From: Hylemonella sp.
Lineage (GTDB): Bacteria; Pseudomonadota; Gammaproteobacteria; Burkholderiales; Burkholderiaceae_C
Assembly: GCA_030695415.1 (NCBI GenBank)
Contig: JAUYQZ010000007.1
Location: 1-64,000 of the forward strand
Length of the DNA: 64,000 bases
Direction of reading: 5' to 3'
A program made the translations under genes and the position numbers. The notes beneath the pieces are model-generated. The model saw only the letters and a list, made by a program, of their open reading frames with translations. It was not told where the DNA came from and did not search any database. Positions 47,226 through 54,924 of this stretch are shown here, one piece after another (position 1 is the first letter of the stretch; every line of letters starts with the position of its first letter).

Positions 47226-48218
47226 TCAGGATTCGGCGGTGAAACCGATCTTCTTGACAATCGGACCCCAGAATTCGAAGTAGTGCTGCATGCTCTTGGC
47301 CATGTCGTCGGCGCTGCCACCCATCGGCACCATGCCCGAGAGGGCCAGCGAATCGATGACCGTCTTCTCCTTCAGCGCGGCATTGATCGCGGTGTTCGCG
47401 CTGGCCACGACAGCCGCGGGCGTTTTGGCCGGGGCGTAGAAGCCGAACCACTCTTCCACCACGAGGTCGGAGAACCCTTGTTCGGCAAAGGTGGGTACTT
47501 CGGGCACAAAGGGCGAGCGCGTCTTGCCCGAGGTGGCGATGATGCGCAGCTTGCCCGCGCGGTGGTTGGGCAGAAAGTCGCCGTGCGGCGTCACCATGCT
47601 GGCCAGCTGACCACCGATCACGTCGGTGATGCCGGGGATGGAACCGCGGTAGGGAACGTGTTTGAGATCCACACCGCTCTCCAGTCCGAGCAGCGCGCCC
47701 AGGAAATGGGGCGTGGATCCTGCGGCCGGCGAGCCGTAGTTGGCGTCCTTCGGGTTGGCCTTGGCCCACGCGAGGTAGTCTTTCACCGTCTTCACCGAGG
47801 CCGGCACCATCGGACCCACCGCCAGACCGTGCGTGAGCAGCGACGCCATGCACACGGGGGTGAGGTCCTTGAACGGGTCGTAGCTGAGCTGCTTGTAGAT
47901 ATGCGGGTAGATCGCCATCATGGAATACGGCGTGAGCAACAGCGTGGCACCGTCGGGTGCAGCGTTCTTCACCGTTTCCACCGCAATGCGACCGGCCGCG
48001 CCGGTCTTGTTTTCCACCACGGCGGCGTTTTTTGTGTAGGCGCTGCCGCCCAGCTTCTCACCAATGCGCCGGCTGGTCACATCGGCGCTGCCGCCGGCAG
48101 GAAACCCGTTGACGATCTTGACTTGCTCTAGGTTTTGCGCGTGGGCGCTCTGCAGGCCGAGCGAGCCCAGCAAAGTGGTGGCGGCGGTGGCCTGGATGAA
48201 GTGGCGGCGTGTGCTCAT
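47226..48218 (-). CDS. Bug (TctC-type) periplasmic substrate-binding protein
   Basis: The 330-residue protein has an export signal with a twin-arginine-like start (MSTRRHFIQATAATTLLGSL, cleavage near SAHA). It carries the Bug family fold: VKIVNGFPAGGSADVTSRRI, NKTGAAGRIAVETV and PDGATLLLTPYS. Bug proteins capture organic acids for tripartite tricarboxylate transporters or for sensing. No TctA or TctB membrane gene is in the window, so it may feed a distant transporter. It sits within the aromatic operon between the thioesterase and acyl-CoA dehydrogenase genes. Confidence 0.9.
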   Translation of the reverse strand: MSTRRHFIQATAATTLLGSLGLQSAHAQNLEQVKIVNGFPAGGSADVTSRRIGEKLGGSAYTKNAAVVENKTGAAGRIAVETVKNAAPDGATLLLTPYSMMAIYPHIYKQLSYDPFKDLTPVCMASLLTHGLAVGPMVPASVKTVKDYLAWAKANPKDANYGSPAAGSTPHFLGALLGLESGVDLKHVPYRGSIPGITDVIGGQLASMVTPHGDFLPNHRAGKLRIIATSGKTRSPFVPEVPTFAEQGFSDLVVEEWFGFYAPAKTPAAVVASANTAINAALKEKTVIDSLALSGMVPMGGSADDMAKSMQHYFEFWGPIVKKIGFTAES

Positions 48219-48263
48219 GGTTGTCTCCTTCTGGGTGGTTGGAAAAAGGCGGGGAAAAAACGG

Positions 48264-48683
48264 TCAGCTGCAAAGTGCCTTGATGTCTTCGGGCACGGGA
48301 ATTGCCTTGATGCGGTCGGGCGCTTCGGGCGGGTGGATCACGAAGGCGCGGGTCTCGGTGCCTTCGCACAACACGTCGTCGCCGCGTTTCACCACATGCC
48401 TGTGCATGAACACCTTCTCGCGCCACTCGGTCACGCTGGTGTGGATCTGCAGGCGTTCGCCGTAGGTGGCGGGGCGCATGAACCTGGTGTGGATCTCCAG
48501 CAGCGGCGTGCCGACGATGCCGCGCGTCTTCACCAGTTCGCGCCAGGGCGGCACGCCGCACTTGACGAAGAAGTTCAGCGAGGACGCATCCATCCACTTC
48601 GAGAAGTTGGGGAAGAACACGATGCCGGCCGGGTCGCAGTCGCCGAACATCACTTCCACTTCGTAGACGACAACCTTGCTCAT
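48264..48683 (-). CDS. 4-hydroxybenzoyl-CoA thioesterase-like acyl-CoA thioesterase
   Basis: The 139-residue single-hotdog protein has the signature FGDCDPAGIVFFPNFSKWMD, with Asp17 at the active-site position of 4-hydroxybenzoyl-CoA thioesterases. Such enzymes release aromatic acids from CoA. Its start overlaps the SDR stop by four bases, so the two are coupled. It probably ends side-chain oxidation by freeing the shortened aryl acid. Confidence 0.9.
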   Translation of the reverse strand: MSKVVVYEVEVMFGDCDPAGIVFFPNFSKWMDASSLNFFVKCGVPPWRELVKTRGIVGTPLLEIHTRFMRPATYGERLQIHTSVTEWREKVFMHRHVVKRGDDVLCEGTETRAFVIHPPEAPDRIKAIPVPEDIKALCS

Positions 48684-49444
48684 CTTGGGGCCATCCTCAA
48701 GGCGCCATCCAGGCGGATCACTTCACCGTTCAGGTGCGTGTTGGTCACGATGTAGGCGGCGAGCGATGCGAACTCCTCGGGCTTGCCCAGGCGCGGCGGA
48801 AACGGGATGCTGGCCGCCAGCGAGGCCTGCACCGGCTCGGGCAGGGTGCGAATGAGCGGTGTGCTGAACAGGCCCGGCGCGATGGTGCAGACCCGGATGC
48901 CGTGCTGAGCGAGGTCGCGCGCCATCGGCAGTGTCATGCCCACCAGTCCACCCTTGGACGCGCTGTAAGCCTGCTGGCCCACCTGGCCGTCGAACGCGGC
49001 CACGCTGGCGGTGAACACCATCACGCCGCGCTCGCCGTCTTCCAGTGGGTCGAGCTTGGCGCAGGCCGCAGCAAACAGGCGGCTGGCGTTGGAGGTGCCG
49101 ATCAGGTTGACCGTGACCACCTTGGCAAAGTCTTCCAGCGGCGCGGCCGAGCCGTCCTTGCCGACCACGCGCCTGGCGCTGCCGATGCCGGCAATGTTCA
49201 TGAGGATGCGGGCCGGGCCATGAGCGGCCGTGGCGGCGTCCATGGCGGCCTGCAGGCTCTCGGTGTTGGTGATGTCGCAGTGGCAGGCGATGCCATTGAT
49301 CTCGCTGGCCACGCGCTTGGCGTTGTCCAGGTTCACGTCGAGCACGGCGACCTTGGCGCCCAGGCGCGCGAGTTCGCGTGCGGTGGCTTCACCGAGGCCC
49401 GAGCCACCGCCGGTGACGAGGGCGGCATGTCCTTGAATGTTCAT
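48680..49444 (-). CDS. SDR family 3-hydroxyacyl-CoA dehydrogenase-like protein
   Basis: The 254-residue short-chain dehydrogenase has the cofactor motif TGGGSGLGEATARELA, an Asp after the second strand (VAVLDVN, favouring NAD), NIAGIGSARR, and the catalytic YSASK in QQAYSASKGGLVGM. It resembles the HSD17B10/type II 3-hydroxyacyl-CoA dehydrogenases. In this operon it should oxidise the 3-hydroxyacyl-CoA made by the hydratase. It overlaps the thioesterase gene by four bases. Confidence 0.92.
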   Translation of the reverse strand: MNIQGHAALVTGGGSGLGEATARELARLGAKVAVLDVNLDNAKRVASEINGIACHCDITNTESLQAAMDAATAAHGPARILMNIAGIGSARRVVGKDGSAAPLEDFAKVVTVNLIGTSNASRLFAAACAKLDPLEDGERGVMVFTASVAAFDGQVGQQAYSASKGGLVGMTLPMARDLAQHGIRVCTIAPGLFSTPLIRTLPEPVQASLAASIPFPPRLGKPEEFASLAAYIVTNTHLNGEVIRLDGALRMAPR

Positions 49445-49462
49445 GGTCTTGTCCTTCTTGTT

Positions 49463-50728
49463 TCAGGCCGAGGGGTTTTCAATGAGGAGGGCCATGCCCT
49501 GGCCACCGCCCACACAGGCGCTGGCGATGCCGTAGCGTTGGCCGCTGCGCTGCAGTTCGCGCGCCAGCGTGAGCGTGAGGCGCACGCCGGTGGCGGCCAG
49601 CGGGTGGCCCAGCGCAATGGCGCCGCCGTTGACGTTGAGGCGGTCCAGGTCCATGCCGAGTTCGCGCGCCACGGCCAGCGTCTGTGCGCCCTGGGCTTCG
49701 TTCACTTCGAAACGGGCGATGTCCGCGAGCTTGAGGCCGGTGCGCTCCAGCAGCAGGCGAATGGCCGGCGCCGGGCCGATGCCCATGATCTCGGGCGGCA
49801 CGCCCACCGCCGACGCTGCGACCACGCGGGCCAGCGGTTGCTTGCCGTGTTCCTTGGCGTACGAGCCGGAGGCCACCACGCAGGCTGCGGCCGCGTCCAC
49901 CAGCGCCGAGCTGTTGCCACCGGTCTGCACGCCGCCTTCAAACACCGCGCGCAGCTTGGCCAGCACTTCTACTGGCGAGACGCGCGGATGGGTGTCGGAA
50001 GTCACTTCGGTCACCTTGCCTTGAAGCTTGATGCCGCGTGGTTTGTAGCCGGCGAGTTCGAACTTCTCGCTGATCACCGAGACGATTTCCCCGGCAAGGA
50101 AACCGCTCTCCTGCGCGGCCACGGCCTTTGCGAACGACGCCGAGGCGAACGCGTCCACTTCCTCGCGCGTGATGCCGTACTTCTTCGCCAGGTTCTCTGC
50201 GGTCTGGATCATGTTGATGCCCGCCGCCGGGTCTTTCAGCGCTTCCCACATGTAGTCCTTGAAGCCGACCGGCGCGCCGAGCTTGAAGCCGGTGCGGTGG
50301 TCGAAGGCGGCGATCGGGTTGCGTGTCATGTTCTCGGTGCCCACCACCAGCGCGGCGTCGCACGCGCCGCCCTGGATGTGTTCACCCGCCTGGCGGAACA
50401 GCTCGAAGCCGGTGCCGCAGATGCGCTGCGCCATGATCGCCGGCACCTCCACCGGCACACCGGCGTACAGGCCGATGTGGCGCGGCAGGAAAAACTGGTC
50501 GAAGTCGCCAGGCGCCATGTTGCCCGCGATCACCGAGCCGATGTGTTCACCCGGCACGCCGGCTCGGGCCAGCGCTTCGCGCGCGGCCTTGATGCCGAGA
50601 TCGGTGGGCGAGAGGTGGCCCAGCGCGCCACAGTAGTCGACCATGGGTGTGCGCACGCCGGCGAGCAGCCAGACGTCGTCGAAGGCGTTGAAAAATCCCT
50701 TGATCTTGTTCGTCACAGTGCATTCCAT
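49463..50728 (-). CDS. Thiolase (acetyl-CoA acetyltransferase family)
   Basis: The 421-residue thiolase has the nucleophile Cys104 in IMAQRICGTGFELF, His375 in NGGAIALGHPLAATG and the second cysteine Cys405 in ASACVGGGQGMALL. The usual NEAF motif is NEAQ here (343-346). It should cleave a 3-ketoacyl-CoA to acetyl-CoA and a shortened acyl-CoA. Start is ATG 50728 or GTG 50716. The 118-base gap to the ligase gene contains a repeat element. Confidence 0.92.
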   Translation of the reverse strand: MECTVTNKIKGFFNAFDDVWLLAGVRTPMVDYCGALGHLSPTDLGIKAAREALARAGVPGEHIGSVIAGNMAPGDFDQFFLPRHIGLYAGVPVEVPAIMAQRICGTGFELFRQAGEHIQGGACDAALVVGTENMTRNPIAAFDHRTGFKLGAPVGFKDYMWEALKDPAAGINMIQTAENLAKKYGITREEVDAFASASFAKAVAAQESGFLAGEIVSVISEKFELAGYKPRGIKLQGKVTEVTSDTHPRVSPVEVLAKLRAVFEGGVQTGGNSSALVDAAAACVVASGSYAKEHGKQPLARVVAASAVGVPPEIMGIGPAPAIRLLLERTGLKLADIARFEVNEAQGAQTLAVARELGMDLDRLNVNGGAIALGHPLAATGVRLTLTLARELQRSGQRYGIASACVGGGQGMALLIENPSA

Positions 50729-50770
50729 TTCATCGAATACGGTTCGTGCGCCGGGATTCCAGTCAAGGAT

Positions 50771-50846
50771 GCCGCAGGTCCGGCTTTGCCGGTCTGCAGG
50801 CATCGCCCCCCAGTGGGGGGTGACGCTGAAAGCGGCGCGGGGGGCG
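50771..50846 (-). repeat. GC-rich hairpin repeat, copy C (variant)
   Basis: The gap between the ligase and thiolase genes has two hairpins: CCGGC-TTT-GCCGG (50780-50792) and CCCCCC-AGT-GGGGGG (50806-50820). The second recalls the C/G hairpin of copies A and B, but the flanks differ. Inside an operon it may slow or stabilise the message. Confidence 0.5.
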
Positions 50847-52715
50847 TCATGTCTCGGGTTTCAGGATGGCGTGCAGGCCATCGCTGTGCAGCAGGTCGAC
50901 AGTCTCGGCGCGGTGGGCCAGCACGGCGCGCTGGTTGATGGAGCCCTTGTCGGTCACCTCGCCACGGTCGATGGTGGGCGGGTCGGCCAGCAGGCACAGG
51001 CGGGCGATGCGGCTGGCGCTGCCGGTGGCGGTTTTGGCGAGTTCGGTCACCACGCGCTGGAAGTGCGCGAGCACCGGTTCGCTGTTGAGCACGTCGTGCA
51101 GGGAGGCGTCGGCCGGCAAACCACTGAGCGAGCGCACCAGCGGCGTGGGGAACACCATGGCGCCGACCTCCTTCATGTTCAGGCCGGTGATCACCACGTC
51201 CTGGATGTAGGGTGCGCCGGCCGCAATGATCTTGGCGCGCAGCGGGCCCACGCTCACGAAGGTACCGGTGGCGAGTTTGAAGTCTTCGGCGATGCGGCCG
51301 TCGAACTTGAGACCGAGGTGGATGTCGGTCTCGTCGATCCATTTCACCGCGTCGCCGGTCTTGAAGAAACCCTCGTCGTCAAAGGACTCGGTTGTCTCAA
51401 GGGGCATGCGCCAGTAGCCGGGCGTGATGTTGGGGCCCTTGTAGCGCACCTCGGTCTTGCCGCCAGCGTCCACCAGCTTGAGCTCCAGGCCCGGCGTGGG
51501 CAAGCCCAGGTCACCTGCCTTCACGTTGGGGCTGGTCACGAAGATGCCGAAGGGGCCGGACTCGGTCATGCCCAGGCCGGTGCCCATGACGATGCGCTCA
51601 CCGATCTCGCTTTCCTGCACCGCGTGCAGGGCGTCCCACACCGGCTGAGCGAGCGCGGCGCCAGCGTAGAAGAACATCTGCACGCGCGAGAGCAAGGTCT
51701 TTCGCAGGGCCTCGTCGGTTTTCATCGCGTTGGCGATCGCTTCAAACCCGGTGGGCACGTTGAAGTACACCGTGGGCGCGATCTCGCGCAGGTTGCGCAG
51801 CGTCTCGTTCATCAGCGCCGGTGTGGGCTTGCCGTCGTCGATGTAGAGCGTGCCGCCGTGAAAGAGCACCATGCCGAAGTTGTGGTTGCCGCCGAAGGTG
51901 TGGTTCCACGGCAGCCAGTCCACCAGCACCAGCGGGCTCTGCGCCAGCACCGGCATCGATTCCATCATCTGCTGCTGGTTGGCGCACCACATGCGCTGCG
52001 TGTTGATCACGGCCTTGGGCATCTTGGTCGAGCCCGAGGTGAAGAGGAACTTGGCGATCGTGTCCGGCCCGGTGGCGGCCATGGCGGCGTCCACTGCCGG
52101 TGTGGGCTCGGTGGCCAGCAGGTCGGCGAACGGGGTGGTGGCGCGACCGGGCACAGTGCCTTCGGTCGTCACCAGCTCCACGCCTTCACCCAGCGTGGCG
52201 AGCATCGCGCGGCTGTAGCGGCTGGCGTCGCTGGCGAACACGAGGCCGGGCGTGAGCGTCTTCACCACGTGGTGCAGCTTGTCGAAGTCCTGGCTCACCA
52301 GCGAGTAGGCGGGGGAGGTGGGGCAGTAGGCGACGCCGGCGTAGACGCAGCCGAGTGCCAGCAACGCGTGCTCAAGATCGTTCTCGCTCAGGATCAGCAC
52401 CGGGCGCTCGGCCGAGAGTCCCCGGTTCAGCAGGCCCTGGCCGATGCGGCGCGCGGCGTCAAGCGCCTGTGCAAATGTGATGTGGCGCCAGTCGCCGGTG
52501 CTGCCGTCGGCGCTCTTCGTGCGTCGGGCAAACACGGTCTGCTCGGGGCGCGCTTTTGCCCAGTGCACCAGCCGGTCGGTGATGCGTTCGGGAAATGGCG
52601 GCAGGGCCTGATCGGCGCGCAGGTAGTGCGTACCCTGGGCGCCGTCGCGCAGGGTGGCGCGGGTGACACCGAAGGTGAGCGGGCGGTATTTCGCCATCGT
52701 CGGGTTCTGGCTCAT
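50847..52715 (-). CDS. Feruloyl-CoA synthase-like acyl-CoA synthetase
   Basis: The 622-residue AMP-binding enzyme has the P-loop-like KFLFTSGSTKMPKAVINTQ, GLGMTESGPFGIF and GDAVKWID, with FKLATGTFVSVGPLRAK in the C-terminal part. The N-terminus (RATLRDGAQGTHYLRADQAL, DRLVHWAKARPEQTVFARR) is typical of the feruloyl-CoA synthase group. It should activate a hydroxycinnamate or related phenylpropanoid acid to its CoA ester with ATP. The ATG at 52715 follows the hydratase stop by five bases. Confidence 0.88.
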   Translation of the reverse strand: MSQNPTMAKYRPLTFGVTRATLRDGAQGTHYLRADQALPPFPERITDRLVHWAKARPEQTVFARRTKSADGSTGDWRHITFAQALDAARRIGQGLLNRGLSAERPVLILSENDLEHALLALGCVYAGVAYCPTSPAYSLVSQDFDKLHHVVKTLTPGLVFASDASRYSRAMLATLGEGVELVTTEGTVPGRATTPFADLLATEPTPAVDAAMAATGPDTIAKFLFTSGSTKMPKAVINTQRMWCANQQQMMESMPVLAQSPLVLVDWLPWNHTFGGNHNFGMVLFHGGTLYIDDGKPTPALMNETLRNLREIAPTVYFNVPTGFEAIANAMKTDEALRKTLLSRVQMFFYAGAALAQPVWDALHAVQESEIGERIVMGTGLGMTESGPFGIFVTSPNVKAGDLGLPTPGLELKLVDAGGKTEVRYKGPNITPGYWRMPLETTESFDDEGFFKTGDAVKWIDETDIHLGLKFDGRIAEDFKLATGTFVSVGPLRAKIIAAGAPYIQDVVITGLNMKEVGAMVFPTPLVRSLSGLPADASLHDVLNSEPVLAHFQRVVTELAKTATGSASRIARLCLLADPPTIDRGEVTDKGSINQRAVLAHRAETVDLLHSDGLHAILKPET

Positions 52716-52720
52716 GGCGC

Positions 52721-53509
52721 TCAGTCCTTGCTGACCTTGTTGGCGCGGCCTTCGAGGAAAGCGCGCACACGCGTTTTCGCTTCGGGATCGCTTTGCGCGA
52801 TGGCGGCCATCATGGCTTCGGTCAGGTAGCCCTGGTCGGCCGGTTGTTCGGCGATGCGCGGCAGCGCGTGCATCAGCGCGTAGTTGGTGAGTGGTGCGTT
52901 TTGTGCAATGCGCGCGGCCAGTTCCATGGCCTTCTCCAGCGCCGTGCCTTGGGGCACGAGGTACTGCGTGAGGCCGATGCGCTCGGCCTCGGGCGCCTTG
53001 TAAACGCGGCCGGTGAACATCATGTCGGCCATGCGCGCGGCGCCGATCAGGCGCGGGATGCGCACCGAACCGCCACCGCCCACGAAGATGCCGCGCGAAC
53101 CTTCGGGCAACGCGAAGAAGGCGGACTCGTCGGCCACGCGGATGTGACAGGTGCTGGCCAGCTCCAGGCCGCCGCCCACCACCGCGCCGTGCAGCGCGGC
53201 CACCACCGGCACCGGGCCGTACTGCACGCACTCCAGCGCGCTGTGCCACATGCGCGAGTGGTGCAGGCCCTGGCCGGCGTCGCGCTCGCTGAGTTCGGAC
53301 AGGTCGAGGCCGGCGCAGAAGTGGTCGCCGCTGCCGTGGATGACGGCGGCGCGCACGCCGTGCGGCATGGCCTGGAACATGTCGCGGATGGCCAGGATCA
53401 GACCGTCGTTGAGTGCGTTGCGCTTGGCCGGGCGGTTGAGCGTGATGACGGCGATTTCGGAAGAAGCGCCTTGCAGGCTCAGGCTGATGTCGGTGGAATG
53501 GATGGGCAT
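52721..53509 (-). CDS. Enoyl-CoA hydratase/isomerase (crotonase) family protein
   Basis: The 262-residue crotonase has NRPAKRNALNDGLILAI, the oxyanion-hole segment GDHFCAGLDLSEL, and HGAVVGGGLELASTCHIRVA. It should hydrate the enoyl-CoA made by the ligase. It is not obviously the retro-aldol feruloyl-CoA hydratase-lyase, because the neighbours supply a full beta-oxidation set. It is the first gene of the leftward operon, about 50 bases from the predicted promoter. Confidence 0.88.
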   Translation of the reverse strand: MPIHSTDISLSLQGASSEIAVITLNRPAKRNALNDGLILAIRDMFQAMPHGVRAAVIHGSGDHFCAGLDLSELSERDAGQGLHHSRMWHSALECVQYGPVPVVAALHGAVVGGGLELASTCHIRVADESAFFALPEGSRGIFVGGGGSVRIPRLIGAARMADMMFTGRVYKAPEAERIGLTQYLVPQGTALEKAMELAARIAQNAPLTNYALMHALPRIAEQPADQGYLTEAMMAAIAQSDPEAKTRVRAFLEGRANKVSKD

Positions 53510-53551
53510 GTCGGGGGTCGGCGTCGGCCGTCTCTTCTGGGGTTTTTGCGC

Positions 53552-53580
53552 TTGAAACGAGGGCTGATTATGGTTATAAA
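53552..53580 (+). promoter_or_regulatory. Promoter of the divergent amidohydrolase gene
   Basis: TTGAAA (53552-53557), a 17-base spacer and TATAAA (53575-53580) give a strong sigma-70 match on the plus strand; predicted start near 53587. Confidence 0.65.
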
Positions 53581-53595
53581 CAATAACCAAAACAA
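53567..53595 (-). promoter_or_regulatory. Promoter of the leftward catabolic operon
   Basis: On the minus strand TTGTTT (53590-53595), a 17-base spacer and CATAAT (53567-53572) form a sigma-70 promoter; predicted start near 53560. The spacer is almost exactly the palindrome 53571-53589. Confidence 0.65.
53571..53589. promoter_or_regulatory. Palindromic operator shared by both divergent promoters
   Basis: TGGTTAT-AAACA-ATAACCA is a perfect 7-bp dyad with a five-base centre. It overlaps the -10 of the amidohydrolase promoter and the spacer of the operon promoter. Size and form fit a MarR dimer site. Confidence 0.7.
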
Positions 53596-53658
53596 GCCAA
53601 ACCCGTCCGACCAACCCCCGTGTTTTCCCTAGGTCAGACCCACCACCGAGAGACATCC

Positions 53659-54522
53659 ATGGACCACAAAAACCTCATCGCGATCGACATCCACACGCAC
53701 GCCGAAGTGAGCTGTCGCAATCCCTTCGACAACTACGGTGAAGAGTACGACCGCGCGGCCGACAAGTTTTTCGGCAGCGACCGCCGGCCCACCATTGCCG
53801 AGACCGTTGCTTACTACCGCGAACGCAAGCTCGGCCTGGTGATGTTCACCGTGGACAGCGAATCGCAACTGGGCCGCCGGCGCATCCCGAACGAAGAGAT
53901 CGCCCAGGCCGCGCGCGAGAACAGCGACATGATGATTGCCTTCGCCAGCATCGACCCGCACAAGGGCAAGATGGGTGCGCGCGAGGCCGAGCGGCTCATC
54001 AAGGAGGAGGGCATCAAGGGCTTCAAGTTCCACCCGACGGTGCAGGGCTACCACCCCTACGACAAGATGGCCTGGCCGATCTACGAGGTGATCAACGCGC
54101 ACAAGCTGCCCGCCATCTTCCACACCGGGCACAGCGGCATCGGCAGCGGCAAGCGCTGCGGTGGTGGCCTGCGGCTGGAGTACAGCAACCCCATGCACCT
54201 GGACGACGTGGCGATCGATTTTCCCGACATGCAGATCGTCATGGCGCACCCGAGTTTTCCGTGGCAGGACGAAGCTTTGAGCGTGGCGTCCCACAAGCCC
54301 AACGTCTGGATCGATCTCAGTGGCTGGAGCCCGAAATATTTTCCCAAGCAGCTGGTGCAATACGCCAACACGCTGCTCAAGGACCGCATCCTGTTCGGCA
54401 GCGACTATCCGCTCATCACGCCCGAGCGCTGGATGAAGGATTTCGAGGAGGCCGGCTTCAAACCCGAGGTGATGCCCGGCATCCTCAAGGGCAACGCGGT
54501 GCGCCTGCTGGGCCTGGCCTGA
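53659..54522 (+). CDS. Amidohydrolase family protein (TIM-barrel hydrolase/decarboxylase)
   Basis: The 287-residue protein has the N-terminal metal motif DIHTHAEV, then FKFHPTVQGYHPYD, the metal histidine AIFHTGHSGIG, VMAHPSFPWQDEAL and the acidic residue in LFGSDYPLITPERW. This is the amidohydrolase-2 group, which includes hydrolases and non-oxidative decarboxylases of aromatic acids. The start at 53659 follows CGAGAGACATCC. It is divergent from the catabolic operon and shares its operator, so it likely acts in the same pathway. Confidence 0.9.
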   Translation: MDHKNLIAIDIHTHAEVSCRNPFDNYGEEYDRAADKFFGSDRRPTIAETVAYYRERKLGLVMFTVDSESQLGRRRIPNEEIAQAARENSDMMIAFASIDPHKGKMGAREAERLIKEEGIKGFKFHPTVQGYHPYDKMAWPIYEVINAHKLPAIFHTGHSGIGSGKRCGGGLRLEYSNPMHLDDVAIDFPDMQIVMAHPSFPWQDEALSVASHKPNVWIDLSGWSPKYFPKQLVQYANTLLKDRILFGSDYPLITPERWMKDFEEAGFKPEVMPGILKGNAVRLLGLA

Positions 54523-54535
54523 GGGCAGGTCGCTT

Positions 54536-54557
54536 GTGCGGCCTTGTCAGGCCGCAC
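54536..54557 (+). terminator. Hairpin after the amidohydrolase gene
   Basis: GTGCGGCC (54536-54543), loop TTGTCA and GGCCGCAC (54550-54557) form an 8-bp perfect stem 14 bases past the stop. No T tract follows, so it is a possible weak terminator or stabiliser. Confidence 0.4.
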
Positions 54558-54597
54558 GGGAACTGCTAAGGTCACCGGCAGTTCCCTGGAGGCTTTC

Positions 54598-54879
54598 ATG
54601 ATCAGCAATTTCGAGCAGGTCCACAACTACTACGAACGTCTGGTGTTCGAGGAAGTCCTGCGCCGCGCCCAGCGCTGGCCCAATATGACGCCCGACATGC
54701 TGGCCGATGTGGCCTGCGTGGCGCTGAACCGCCTGCCCCCACGCTATGTGCGGCATGACGTCGACCTCATGTTCTACCTGACCGAACACGAGCGCCACGC
54801 GATCGAGCTGTCGCTCGAGGCGGCGCTGGACTTCGGCTACAACTTCGTCAAGGACCGCTCCGCCAAGGGCGGCGCATAA
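54598..54879 (+). CDS. ComFB-like (late competence development) small protein
   Basis: The 93-residue protein has the ComFB-type pattern: NYYERLVFEEVLRR at the N-terminus, DMLADVACVALNRLPPRYVRH in the middle and LTEHERHAIELSLEAALDF. ComFB is found in Bacillus competence operons and in many Gram-negatives without a settled role; c-di-nucleotide binding has been reported for some relatives. The start at 54598 follows CTGGAGGCTTTC. It is flanked by a terminator and is probably a single-gene unit. Confidence 0.82.
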   Translation: MISNFEQVHNYYERLVFEEVLRRAQRWPNMTPDMLADVACVALNRLPPRYVRHDVDLMFYLTEHERHAIELSLEAALDFGYNFVKDRSAKGGA

Positions 54880-54902
54880 AAAAAGGCGGCCCGCAGGCCG
54901 CC
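54878..54902. terminator. Terminator between ComFB-like and MetE-like genes
   Basis: GGCGGCC (54885-54891), loop CGCA and GGCCGCC (54896-54902) follow a run of seven A (54878-54884). The A run is a T tract on the minus strand, so it ends the leftward MetE-like gene; on the plus strand it follows the ComFB-like stop directly. Confidence 0.8.
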
Positions 54903-54924
54903 TTCATTCCGTGCCCGACCTGGC

